Shown: positions 1 through 8,469 of the stretch, one piece after another
Position numbering within the stretch: the stretch's first letter is position 1
How the letters are laid out: each line of letters starts with the position of its first letter
Assembly: GCA_040754255.1 (NCBI GenBank)
Contig: JBFMDA010000037.1
Span: 1 to 14,906, forward strand
Direction of reading: 5' to 3'
DNA: 14,906 nt
Origin: SURF-25 sp040754255
GTDB taxonomy: Bacteria; Omnitrophota; Gorgyraeia; Gygaellales; Profunditerraquicolaceae
Made by a program: the position numbers and the translations under genes
Notes under the pieces: model-generated
Database searches by the model: none
Told to the model about the DNA's origin: nothing
What the model saw: only the letters and a program-made list of their open reading frames with translations

Positions 1-2
1 CA

Positions 3-3000
3 GGAGACGGAGCAGGCATATTGATCCAGATGCCGCACGAATTTTTTAGAGAAGTTGCCGCAGAAGCGCAGATACGTCTTCCCGGCAAGGGTTACTATGG
101 CAGCGGATTGGTGTTTTTGCCGCGCGATAGAAAAGAACGAGATTTCTGCAAGCGTGTTTTTTTAAAAGCAGTTACCAATGAAGGGCAGGTACTTTTAGGC
201 TGGCGAAGCGTGCCCGTTGATAATACGGAAATCGGAAATACCGCAAGAGAAACCGAGCCGGTTATAGAGCAGGTTTTTATCGGCAGGAACAGGAAGCTGG
301 CAACCGACCTTTCTTTTGAAAGGGTGCTGTATGGTATCAGGAAAAAAATAGAGCACACGGTAAGATGCGCTGGCCTTAGCCAACAGTCGTTTTTTTATAT
401 TACCAACCTTTCCTGCCGTACCTTTTCTTATAAAGGTTTGTTAATGCCCGGCCAACTTAAGACGTTTTTCAGAGACCTGGGAAACGAGCGGCTAAAAAGT
501 TCCTTATGCCTGGTGCATTCGCGTTACAGCACTAATACCTTTCCTGCCTGGGATCTGGCGCAGCCTTTCAGGTTTCTCGCCCACAACGGCGAGATCAATA
601 CCCTGCGAGGCAATATTAATTGGATGCGCGCCCGGGAAGGGCTTTTACGCAGCGAAGCATTCGGTAAAGACCTGAAGAGTATCCTTCCGGTTATTGTGCC
701 AGGCGGCAGTGATTCAGCGGCGCTTGACAATGTCTTTGAGCTGCTTGTGTTGGGAGGCAGGGATATTGCCCATGCGATGATGATGCTTATTCCCGCAGCA
801 TGGCAGGAGAACCGTTTCTTGTCCGAAGAGCTGAAAGGGTTCTACGAATACCATTCCTGCATTACGGAGCCATGGGACGGGCCGGCAGCTATCGCGTTTA
901 CAGACGGCATAAGAATCGGGGCAGTGCTGGACCGTAACGGGCTGCGTCCTGCGCGGTACCTCTTGACGAAAGAAGGCCTTGTAGTAATGGCTTCCGAGGT
1001 AGGGGTTTTGGACATTCCTGCGCAAGAAATTATTGCTTCGGGACGCCTGGAGCCGGGGAAAATGTTCTTTATCGATACCGCCCTCGGGTTGATTGTTGAC
1101 GATGAAAAAATCAAAGAAGATATTGCAAGAAGGAAACCCTATCATGCGTGGGCGAAAGAAAAAATAGTGCATCTTGAAACCTTGCCTGCGGGTTTGAAGG
1201 CTTCCGAACGCCCGCAGGAGGCGATTCCGCTTCTTTTATCTTCTTTCGGGTATACCCGGGAAGATATGAGGATGATTATTAGGCCTATGGCTGCGCAGGG
1301 CCAAGAGCCTATAGGCTCTATGGGTAACGATGTGCCGCATGCAGTATTGTCTCTTCGGCCGCAGCTACTCTATGCGTATTTTAAACAACTCTTCGCCCAG
1401 GTCACCAATCCTGCGGTGGATTCTATCCGAGAAGAGCTGGTGATGAGCCTCAGCGTATGCCTTGGCCCTGAACAAAACATGCTTACAGAAGGCCCTGAGC
1501 ACTGCCATAAGCTTAAAGTGGACCAGCCGATTCTTACCAACGAAGAATTAAGCGCCATACAATCGATTCAAGGAAACGGTTTTAAGACAAAGAGCATTTC
1601 CATCCTTTTTAATGCAAAAGAGGAAAGTGATTTTTTAAAAAGGCTTACGGCTATTTGTAAAGAAGCGGAATCTGCGATCAGGGCAGGCTATACTTTTCTT
1701 GTGTTAAGCGACCGCGGCAGTAACGAGCAATATGCGGCATTACCTGCGCTGCTTGCAACCGCAACCCTCCACCATCATTTAATAAAACAAGCCTTAAGGA
1801 CGCAGGTCAGCATACTTCTTGAGAGCGCTGAGCCACGCGAGGTCCATCATTTTGCACTTTTATTCGGCTATGGGGCTGATTGTGTTAATCCGTATCTGGC
1901 ATATAAGGCCATTGCTTCCCTTTGCGACGAAGGAGATGTATCAGTTGATTTTTCTACCGCAAGAGACAATTACAGGAAGGCAGTGGCTAAAGGCATCCTT
2001 AAGATACTTTCGAAAATGGGTATCTCTACATTACAGAGCTACCGGGGAGCGCAGATTTTTGAAGCATTAGGTTTGCACCAGGAGGTAATTGAGCGTTCGT
2101 TCCCGGGGACGGTATCAAGGATCGCAGGGGCGGATTTTAAGACTATTGCCCGCGAAACAATCTTCAGGCACGAACAGGCCTATAAGAGGCAGGATATCCA
2201 GGCGGATTTGTTGCCGCACAGCGGCCTTTACCAATGGAGGAAGGACGGAGAATCCCATCTCTGGAACCCGGATTCCATCGCGGCCTTGCAAGACGCATCC
2301 CGTACGAATGATTACGCAAGATATAAAGAGTTCGCCTCGTGTATTAATAATCAAGAAAAGGGCCCTGTTACCCTGCGCAGCCTTTTTAAGTTTAAAGAAA
2401 CAAAACCTGTGCCTATTGCCGAAGTCGAGCCTTTTGAGGCGATAGCACGCAGGTTCGTAACGGGTGCAATGAGTTTCGGGTCTATCAGCAGGGCCACGCA
2501 TGAAACTATCGCAATAGCCATGAACCAAATCGGAGGAAAATCCAATACAGGCGAAGGAGGGGAAGACCCCGTTCGTTTTAGCCCACGTGCCAACGGTACG
2601 TGCGTAAGGAGCGCTATCAAACAGGTCGCCTCCGGGAGGTTCGGAGTGACCACCAATTATCTCGTGAATGCAGATGAACTGCAGATAAAGATTGCCCAGG
2701 GTGCTAAGCCGGGAGAAGGCGGGCAGCTTCCCGGGCATAAGGTCAGTGCTACTATAGCGAAAATCCGCTATACGACGCCGGGGGTCACCCTGATTTCTCC
2801 TCCGCCGCACCATGATATTTATTCCATTGAAGATTTAGCGCAATTGATATTCGACTTAAAAAATACCAACCCGTCTGCAAGAATCAGCGTTAAGCTTGTT
2901 TCTGAAATCGGCGTAGGCACCGTTGCCGCCGGGGTTGCCAAGGGCCATGCCGATATGATACTGGTTTCCGGCGGAGACGGCGGAACAGGGGCATCGCCGC

Positions 3001-4352
3001 TGAGTTCCATCAGGCATGCGGGCCTGCCGTGGGAGCTGGGGCTTTCAGAAGTCCACCAGACGCTGGTGTTGAATAATTTACGCAATCGGGTGCGCCTGCA
3101 GACGGACGGCCAAATGCGCACGGGAAGGGATGTGGCGATCGCAGCAATGTTGGGTGCCGAGGAATTCGGCTTCTGCACTTCTGTATTGATTGTACTTGGC
3201 TGTGTGATGTTGCGCCATTGCCATCTCAACAATTGTTCGGTTGGCATCGCGACCCAGGACGAAGCGCTCGAGCGGCGATTCACAGGCAGGCCCGAGCATA
3301 TAATACACTATTTCCGTTTTGTTGCCGAAGAGCTCCGGGAGATTATGGCACAGTTAGGCATAAAAACCGTAGATGAACTTATCGGCAGAAGCGACCTTCT
3401 TGCGTTAAACCAGACGATACTCCCCTGGAAAGCGGCTTCAATCGATTATTCAAAAATCTTATATAAGCCAAATCATTCTTCAGGGCAGGCGCTTTATTGT
3501 ACACAGCGCCAGGACCACGGCATTGGTAACGTGCTGGATATGCAGCTTATCGAAGCAAGCCGCGAAGTGTTTTCGCAAAAGAAATCGGTTGCGATACAAT
3601 TGCCTATCCGTAACACCGACCGGACCACCGGCGCAATGCTTAGCGGACAGGTATGCAAGATGTTCGGAGAAGAAGGCTTGCCTGATAACAGTATACATTG
3701 CACATTTAGAGGAATTGCCGGCCAGAGCTTTGGCGCGTGGCTGGCAAAAGGGATTACGTTTGAGCTGGAAGGTATGGCAAATGACTATGTGGGTAAAGGG
3801 GTATCCGGAGGCAAAATCATTATCTATCCTGACCGTGACTGTAGGTATGTGCCGCAAGACAATGTGATTATTGGCAATACCGGCTTTTACGGCGCTATCA
3901 CCGGAGAGGCCTACATCCGCGGCCGGGCCGGCGAAAGGTTCTGTATCAGAAACTCCGGCATTTTTGCAGTGGTTGAAGGGGTGGGGGACCACGGTTGCGA
4001 GTATATGACCGGGGGAAGAGTGATTGTGTTGGGTGATACAGGCAGGAATTTTGCGGCAGGCATGTCCGGAGGCATTGCCTATGTATATGACCCGAACCGT
4101 CGATTTTGTAAACGGTGCAATTTGGATATGGTCGAGCTGGAAACACTCGATATGCAGGATAAAGAATTGGTTGCGCGCCTCCTTGGTAATCACGTGCGTT
4201 TTACAAAAAGTGCGCTCGCAGCAACTATCGCCGACAATTTTGACAAAGAAGCAGACTATTTTGTGAAAGTGATGCCTTTTGAGTATAAGCGGGCTTTGGG
4301 GTTAGGCGTAGCCAAGGCGCCCGCAGCATTGGCAGAGATTTCAGACGGATAA
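3..4352 (+). CDS. gltB: Glutamate synthase (GOGAT) large subunit, 5' end cut by window
   Basis: Large subunit of glutamate synthase. It hydrolyses glutamine, channels the ammonia to 2-oxoglutarate and makes two glutamates in the cytoplasm with electrons from GltD. The reading frame is open from base 3 and reads GDGAGILIQMPHEFF, which is internal family sequence, so the real start and the catalytic N-terminal Cys lie upstream (about 50 residues by family length). The TTG at 21 is not the start. Visible domains in order: class II glutaminase (RYSTNTFPAWD near 525, HNGEINTLRGN near 580); central domain (about 1350-2150); FMN/synthase domain (GAMSFGSIS near 2463, GKSNTGEGGEDP near 2540, KPGEGGQLPGHKV near 2708); three 3Fe-4S cysteines with codons at 3201, 3219 and 3234; C-terminal glycine-rich beta-helix domain (about 3700-4250). 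At 1449 visible residues it is otherwise complete and unbroken. gltD follows after 18 bases, so the two are almost certainly co-transcribed. Confidence 0.97.
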   Translation, partial: GDGAGILIQMPHEFFREVAAEAQIRLPGKGYYGSGLVFLPRDRKERDFCKRVFLKAVTNEGQVLLGWRSVPVDNTEIGNTARETEPVIEQVFIGRNRKLATDLSFERVLYGIRKKIEHTVRCAGLSQQSFFYITNLSCRTFSYKGLLMPGQLKTFFRDLGNERLKSSLCLVHSRYSTNTFPAWDLAQPFRFLAHNGEINTLRGNINWMRAREGLLRSEAFGKDLKSILPVIVPGGSDSAALDNVFELLVLGGRDIAHAMMMLIPAAWQENRFLSEELKGFYEYHSCITEPWDGPAAIAFTDGIRIGAVLDRNGLRPARYLLTKEGLVVMASEVGVLDIPAQEIIASGRLEPGKMFFIDTALGLIVDDEKIKEDIARRKPYHAWAKEKIVHLETLPAGLKASERPQEAIPLLLSSFGYTREDMRMIIRPMAAQGQEPIGSMGNDVPHAVLSLRPQLLYAYFKQLFAQVTNPAVDSIREELVMSLSVCLGPEQNMLTEGPEHCHKLKVDQPILTNEELSAIQSIQGNGFKTKSISILFNAKEESDFLKRLTAICKEAESAIRAGYTFLVLSDRGSNEQYAALPALLATATLHHHLIKQALRTQVSILLESAEPREVHHFALLFGYGADCVNPYLAYKAIASLCDEGDVSVDFSTARDNYRKAVAKGILKILSKMGISTLQSYRGAQIFEALGLHQEVIERSFPGTVSRIAGADFKTIARETIFRHEQAYKRQDIQADLLPHSGLYQWRKDGESHLWNPDSIAALQDASRTNDYARYKEFASCINNQEKGPVTLRSLFKFKETKPVPIAEVEPFEAIARRFVTGAMSFGSISRATHETIAIAMNQIGGKSNTGEGGEDPVRFSPRANGTCVRSAIKQVASGRFGVTTNYLVNADELQIKIAQGAKPGEGGQLPGHKVSATIAKIRYTTPGVTLISPPPHHDIYSIEDLAQLIFDLKNTNPSARISVKLVSEIGVGTVAAGVAKGHADMILVSGGDGGTGASPLSSIRHAGLPWELGLSEVHQTLVLNNLRNRVRLQTDGQMRTGRDVAIAAMLGAEEFGFCTSVLIVLGCVMLRHCHLNNCSVGIATQDEALERRFTGRPEHIIHYFRFVAEELREIMAQLGIKTVDELIGRSDLLALNQTILPWKAASIDYSKILYKPNHSSGQALYCTQRQDHGIGNVLDMQLIEASREVFSQKKSVAIQLPIRNTDRTTGAMLSGQVCKMFGEEGLPDNSIHCTFRGIAGQSFGAWLAKGITFELEGMANDYVGKGVSGGKIIIYPDRDCRYVPQDNVIIGNTGFYGAITGEAYIRGRAGERFCIRNSGIFAVVEGVGDHGCEYMTGGRVIVLGDTGRNFAAGMSGGIAYVYDPNRRFCKRCNLDMVELETLDMQDKELVARLLGNHVRFTKSALAATIADNFDKEADYFVKVMPFEYKRALGLGVAKAPAALAEISDG
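1304..1319. repeat. 16-bp perfect palindrome inside gltB
   Basis: AGAGCCTATAGGCTCT is its own reverse complement. It lies in the gltB reading frame and encodes part of QEPIGSMG, which looks like normal family sequence. It could be a chance palindrome or a protein-binding site. No function can be assigned from the sequence. Confidence 0.5.
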
Positions 4353-4370
4353 CGCATAAAGAAGGCGGCT

Positions 4371-5822
4371 ATGGCAGACATAAAAGGGTTCCTTACGCAT
4401 AAACGAAAAGACGCACTGTATCGGCCCGTATGCGAGCGCGTGAAAGATTTTGACGAAGTGTACCTGGCGCGAAGCGAAGCACAATCGCTTGTGCAGGCAT
4501 CGCGGTGTATGGATTGCGGTACCCCTTTTTGTAACTGGGGCTGCCCCCTTGGAAACTATATATCCGAATGGAACGAGTATGTGAGTGTAGATAAATGGGC
4601 GCATGCCTGGCGTTTACTTAAGGCGACAAATAGCCTTCCTGAGATCACGGGCAGGGTATGTCCCGCGCCTTGCGAATACGCCTGTGTGCTGGGCATCAAT
4701 GATGATCCTGTAACCGTCAGAGAGAACGAATTGGCCATCGCGGAATATGGCTGCGAAAAAGGGCTTTTGCGCGCACGGCCGCCTAAGAAGCGCACCGGAA
4801 AGAAGGTTGCGGTAATAGGCTCAGGCCCTGCCGGCCTTTCCTGTGCGGACCAGCTTAATAACGCCGGGCACCGCGTGGTGGTTTTTGAACGCGACCCTAA
4901 GATCGGCGGGATTTTACGTTACGGCATACCCGATTTTAAGCTGGAAAAAAGCGTGTTGGACCAAAGGGTAAGGGTTTGGGAACAGGAAGGGATTGAATTC
5001 AGGACGGATACGCATGTGGGCCAAGGCGTACACATCGAAACGTTGAAGAGAGAATTTGATGCATTTTGTCTTGCGGGAGGGTGCCGCCTGCCCAGGGATT
5101 TACGCATCGAAGGCAGGGAGCTTGAGGGGATACACTTTGCCATGGATTTTCTTATTCAGGCAAATAAAATCGTTTCTGGAGAAAAAATCCCCGAGGGCAA
5201 CTCGCTGCATGCGAAGGGCAAGCGCGTGGTGGTTATCGGAGGAGGCGATACGGGTGCTGACTGTGTCGGCGTTGCAAACCGGCAAGGAGCACGCTGCATT
5301 ATACAAATAGAGTTATTGCCTCAGCCGCCTTCCTGCCGCGGCGAAAATATGCAATGGCCGAAATACCCTTTCTTGCTTAAGACTTCGACCAGCCATGAAG
5401 AAGGAGGCAGGCGCTATTGGTCGGTGATGACAAAGCGTTTCATCGGGAAAAATGGCCGTATTGAAAAACTTTCCTGTATAAAAGTCGGTTTTGACCCGCA
5501 CAACCGGACTCTTTGCCCCCCGATGCGCGAGATACCGGATAGCGAATTTGAGATAGAAGCTGACTTGGCGATTTTGGCAATGGGCTTTCTACAGCCGGAA
5601 CAAGGATTGTTGAAGGAACTACGGCTTGAATCAGATAGCCGGGGCAACGTCAAGACTGACGTTTCCTATATGACATCGCAGAAAGGCATTTTTGCTGCCG
5701 GAGATATGCACCGAGGCCAGTCTCTTGTAGTCTGGGCAATAGCAGAAGGCAGAAACGCCGCATATTACATCGATACATACCTTATGGGCACATCTTCCCT
5801 TATGCCGCCCTACGGCCGCTGA
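4371..5822 (+). CDS. gltD: Glutamate synthase small subunit, flavoprotein
   Basis: Small subunit of glutamate synthase. It oxidises NAD(P)H on FAD and passes electrons through 4Fe-4S clusters to the FMN of GltB. The 483 residues match the usual family length. The N-terminal Fe-S domain has C46-C49-C54-C58 (CMDCGTPFCNWGCP) and C97-C101-C105 (GRVCPAPCEYAC). An FAD Rossmann motif VIGSGPAG lies near 148-155, with GGILRYGIPDFKL following. A second nucleotide-binding motif, VVVIGGGDTGADC near 285-297, should bind NAD(P)H, and GIFAAGDMHRGQS near the C-terminus closes the FAD site. The ATG at 4371 follows a purine-rich GAAGGCGG and starts at the expected conserved N-terminus. It sits 18 bases after gltB. 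No terminator is visible after it, so read-through into glgP is possible although glgP has its own promoter. A paralogue of the same fold, nfnB, lies 2.6 kb downstream. Confidence 0.96.
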   Translation: MADIKGFLTHKRKDALYRPVCERVKDFDEVYLARSEAQSLVQASRCMDCGTPFCNWGCPLGNYISEWNEYVSVDKWAHAWRLLKATNSLPEITGRVCPAPCEYACVLGINDDPVTVRENELAIAEYGCEKGLLRARPPKKRTGKKVAVIGSGPAGLSCADQLNNAGHRVVVFERDPKIGGILRYGIPDFKLEKSVLDQRVRVWEQEGIEFRTDTHVGQGVHIETLKREFDAFCLAGGCRLPRDLRIEGRELEGIHFAMDFLIQANKIVSGEKIPEGNSLHAKGKRVVVIGGGDTGADCVGVANRQGARCIIQIELLPQPPSCRGENMQWPKYPFLLKTSTSHEEGGRRYWSVMTKRFIGKNGRIEKLSCIKVGFDPHNRTLCPPMREIPDSEFEIEADLAILAMGFLQPEQGLLKELRLESDSRGNVKTDVSYMTSQKGIFAAGDMHRGQSLVVWAIAEGRNAAYYIDTYLMGTSSLMPPYGR

Positions 5823-5861
5823 TTGCGCCCTGCTTGTTACCTCCCCGCCAAATAATTTTTA

Positions 5862-5890
5862 TTTACGATTTTATAAATCAAAGGTATAAT
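5862..5890 (+). promoter_or_regulatory. Sigma70-like promoter for glgP
   Basis: A TTTACG box (5862-5867) is followed after exactly 17 bases by a consensus TATAAT (5885-5890), in an AT-rich stretch of the 114-base gltD-glgP gap. A second exact TATAAT lies at 5905-5910 but has no good -35 box at the right distance. The promoter would start transcripts about 40 bases before glgP, so glgP and the genes after it can be expressed apart from gltBD. Confidence 0.7.
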
Positions 5891-5924
5891 AAAGCCTCTC
5901 ACGATATAATCCCCTTTTCGATTA

Positions 5925-5932
5925 ACGGAGGA
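5925..5932 (+). promoter_or_regulatory. Shine-Dalgarno of glgP; decides the start codon
   Basis: ACGGAGGA is a strong ribosome binding site. GGAGG ends 5 bases before the GTG at 5937 but only 2 bases before the TTG at 5934. This favours GTG 5937 as the start. Confidence 0.65.
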
Positions 5933-5936
5933 ATTG

Positions 5937-7610
5937 GTGATTAAAATAGAACGCAGAATAGCGTATTTCTCCATGGAGATAGGCTTTGATTCCAAGGTTC
6001 CTACGTATAGCGGAGGCCTGGGGATATTGGCAGGAGATACTATAAAATCATGCGCAGACCTTAATGTCCCATTGGTGGCGGTAACACTCCTTTACAAAAA
6101 AGGATATTTTGACCAGGATCTTGATGCGCAAGGAAACCAGAAAGAATCCGCCCACCTTTGGGAACCCGCTGATTTCTTAAGGCCGCTTGCCGCAAAGGTT
6201 CAGGTAAAAATTGAGGGTAGGACAGTTACAGTGCAGGCGTGGCAGTACATGGTCCAGGGCATAGGCGGGTACCGCATCCCCATCATTTTTTTGGATACAG
6301 ACCTTGCCGAGAATAGCGAATATGACCGCAGCCTCTCTTATTACCTTTATGGAGGGGATGAAAGATACAGGCTTGCCCAGGAGATTATTTTGGGGATCGG
6401 GGGAGTCAGGATACTTAAGGAATTAAACTATCACCGTATCAGCAGGTATCATATGAACGAGGGGCACGCCAGCCTCCTGACCCTGGAGCTTCTTACCCAA
6501 AGGACGAAAGAAGAATCCCATTGGGATGTGGATGGCGTGAAACGAATGTGTGCGTTTACTACTCATACTCCTGTGCCTGCCGGACACGACAAATTTTCCT
6601 ACGACCTTGTCCATAGCCTCCTAAATGACTATATCCCCTTCGATGTCCTGAAGAAATATGGCGGTGAAGACAGGCTTAACATGACACTCTTGGCATTGAA
6701 CTTGAGCCACTACGTCAATGGCGTAGCTAAGAAACACGGAGAGGTTTCTCAGGAAATGTTCCCCGGTTACCACATCGACTCTATTACGAATGGGGTGCAT
6801 TCGCTTACCTGGGTATGTGATAGTTTCAAGAAGCTTTTTGATGCGCGTATCAGCGGCTGGCAGCACGACCCTTTTAGTTTACGCTATGCGTTGAGTATTC
6901 CCAGAGAAGCAGTGTGGCAGGCGCACCAAGAGGCAAAAAAGATGCTGATAGAATACGTGAATGCGCATACCGACATTCAGATGGACCTTGAAGCCTTGAC
7001 TATCGGTTTTGCCCGCCGCGCAACCGCATACAAAAGGGCAGATTTGGTTTTCTATGATATTAACCGTTTAAAGACAATTGCGCAGCGAGCAGGGAAGCTC
7101 CAGTTTATTTTCTCAGGGAAAGCCCATCCTCACGATTGGCCCGGTAAAGAGCTGATAAAGAAGATTTATGCAATGTCGGCATCTTTAAAAGACCACGTCA
7201 AGATCGCCTACCTGAAAAATTACGATATGGAGCTTGCGAAAATGCTTATTTCCGGGGTAGATCTGTGGCTCAATACGCCCCGTAAGCCAAAAGAGGCTTC
7301 TGGAAGCTCCGGGATGAAGGCAGCCCATAACGGCGTGCCCAGCGTAAGTATCTTAGACGGCTGGTGGATCGAAGGATGTATCGAGGATTTTACCGGATGG
7401 TCGATAGGCTCGGCAGAAGACGCGGAGAGTAACGACGAACAGGATGCGCGTTTTCTTTACGAGAAATTGGAAAAGGTCATTTTACCTTCTTACTATACTA
7501 ATCGTACCCACTGGATCGATATCATGCGTCACTCTATTGCGATTAACGCCTCTTTTTTCAATACGCACCGCATGGTCCAGCAATATGTACTTAACGCCTA
7601 TTCTTATTAA
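5937..7610 (+). CDS. glgP: Alpha-glucan (glycogen/maltodextrin) phosphorylase, short type
   Basis: GT35-family phosphorylase. It releases glucose-1-phosphate from the non-reducing ends of glycogen or maltodextrin using phosphate and pyridoxal phosphate, in the cytoplasm. The N-terminus RRIAYFSMEIGFDSKVPTYSGGLG is the family opening and includes the substrate-site loop (SGGLGILAGD). RRATAYKRADL and FSGKAHPHD follow in the C-terminal half. The motif EASGSSGMKAAHNG carries the probable PLP-binding lysine (residue 461 from the GTG start), followed by SILDGWWIEG. At 557 residues it belongs to the short class found in many bacteria and archaea, not the 800-residue animal and E. coli class. A TTG at 5934 is an alternative start one codon earlier. 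It lies between gltD and nfnA, with only 9 bases before nfnA. Its exact preferred glucan cannot be read from the sequence. Confidence 0.93.
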   Translation: MIKIERRIAYFSMEIGFDSKVPTYSGGLGILAGDTIKSCADLNVPLVAVTLLYKKGYFDQDLDAQGNQKESAHLWEPADFLRPLAAKVQVKIEGRTVTVQAWQYMVQGIGGYRIPIIFLDTDLAENSEYDRSLSYYLYGGDERYRLAQEIILGIGGVRILKELNYHRISRYHMNEGHASLLTLELLTQRTKEESHWDVDGVKRMCAFTTHTPVPAGHDKFSYDLVHSLLNDYIPFDVLKKYGGEDRLNMTLLALNLSHYVNGVAKKHGEVSQEMFPGYHIDSITNGVHSLTWVCDSFKKLFDARISGWQHDPFSLRYALSIPREAVWQAHQEAKKMLIEYVNAHTDIQMDLEALTIGFARRATAYKRADLVFYDINRLKTIAQRAGKLQFIFSGKAHPHDWPGKELIKKIYAMSASLKDHVKIAYLKNYDMELAKMLISGVDLWLNTPRKPKEASGSSGMKAAHNGVPSVSILDGWWIEGCIEDFTGWSIGSAEDAESNDEQDARFLYEKLEKVILPSYYTNRTHWIDIMRHSIAINASFFNTHRMVQQYVLNAYSY

Positions 7611-7619
7611 GCCGCCTTT

Positions 7620-8468
7620 ATGAAAAAGAACGGTTCCATCCAAGAGCGCGCCGTACTTGCCGAAGCACAGGGTGTACGTATCAGTCGCATGGTGATATAC
7701 TCACCCGACATAGCCACAAAAGCAAGGGCTGGCCAGTTTATTGTGCTTATGTGCAGCGAAGACGGAGAACGTATCCCCCTTACAATCGTCAGCCACGATG
7801 CGTTAAAAGGCACCATTACGGTGATATTCCAGGAGGCGGGTTTGACTACTGCATTCTTAGGCAGGCTCGTTACAGGAGATGCCTTGTATGCACTTGTCGG
7901 TCCTCTGGGCACGCCGACTGAAATCGAGCGCTACGGCAAGGTAATAGTCATCGGAGGCGGAGTGGGGATTGCCGAAGCGTACCCGGTTGCTAAAGCGTAT
8001 AAGGAGGCGGGAAACCGCTTGAGCGTTATTATAGGGGCGCGGACAAAAGGCCTATTGATACTGGTTGACGAATTGAAGTCCGTTGCCGATGAACTGCACG
8101 TAACCACGGATGACGGATCGTTTGGCCGTAAAGGGTTTGTCACGGATGTGCTTAAGGAACTGATCGCCAAGGATACCTATCATATCGTATATACAGTAGG
8201 GCCGATACCGATGATGAGAGCGGTCAGTAGTGTTACAAAGGCAGCGGGTATAAAAACGCTTGTTTCGCTCAATGCCCTTATGGTTGATGCGACCGGCATG
8301 TGTGGCAGCTGCCGGGTAACTGTCGATGGAAAGACAAAATTCAGCTGTATCGACGGTCCGGAATTTGACGGGCATCTGGTCGATTGGGAAGAGTTGGATA
8401 AGCGGAATAAGATTTATGTTACTCAAGAAGCGCACGTGTGTAACTTAAAACGCATACAGGGCTTATGA
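7620..8468 (+). CDS. nfnA: NADH-dependent ferredoxin:NADP+ oxidoreductase, subunit A (FAD / 2Fe-2S)
   Basis: Small subunit of the Nfn (Sud) complex, a cytoplasmic flavin-based electron-bifurcating enzyme that reversibly couples NADH and reduced ferredoxin to NADP+ reduction. Its fold is that of the PyrK / ferredoxin-reductase family: an N-terminal FAD-binding barrel (AGQFIVLM, then RIPLTIV), a nucleotide-binding half (VIVIGGGVGIAEAYP, near residue 110) and a C-terminal 2Fe-2S loop. The loop has D223, C228, C231 and C243 (DATGMCGSC then FSC). Aspartate in place of the first cysteine is the NfnA pattern and separates it from PyrK, which uses four cysteines. The 282-residue length is normal for the family. 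The start follows the glgP stop by 9 bases without a clear Shine-Dalgarno, which suggests translational coupling to glgP. The stop is one base from the nfnB start. Confidence 0.92.
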   Translation: MKKNGSIQERAVLAEAQGVRISRMVIYSPDIATKARAGQFIVLMCSEDGERIPLTIVSHDALKGTITVIFQEAGLTTAFLGRLVTGDALYALVGPLGTPTEIERYGKVIVIGGGVGIAEAYPVAKAYKEAGNRLSVIIGARTKGLLILVDELKSVADELHVTTDDGSFGRKGFVTDVLKELIAKDTYHIVYTVGPIPMMRAVSSVTKAAGIKTLVSLNALMVDATGMCGSCRVTVDGKTKFSCIDGPEFDGHLVDWEELDKRNKIYVTQEAHVCNLKRIQGL

Positions 8469-8469
8469 A

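Noticed and set aside
21..23. TTG at 21 as the start of gltB
   Set aside because: The frame continues upstream to base 3 with family-typical GDGAGI, and the catalytic N-terminal region is missing, so the gene begins before the window.
2115..2813. Long open frame (232 codons) on the minus strand
   Set aside because: It lies wholly opposite a conserved part of gltB, its translation resembles no family, and it has no evident start signals.
3480..4193. Long open frame (237 codons) on the minus strand
   Set aside because: It lies opposite the conserved C-terminal domain of gltB and its product looks like an antisense artefact.
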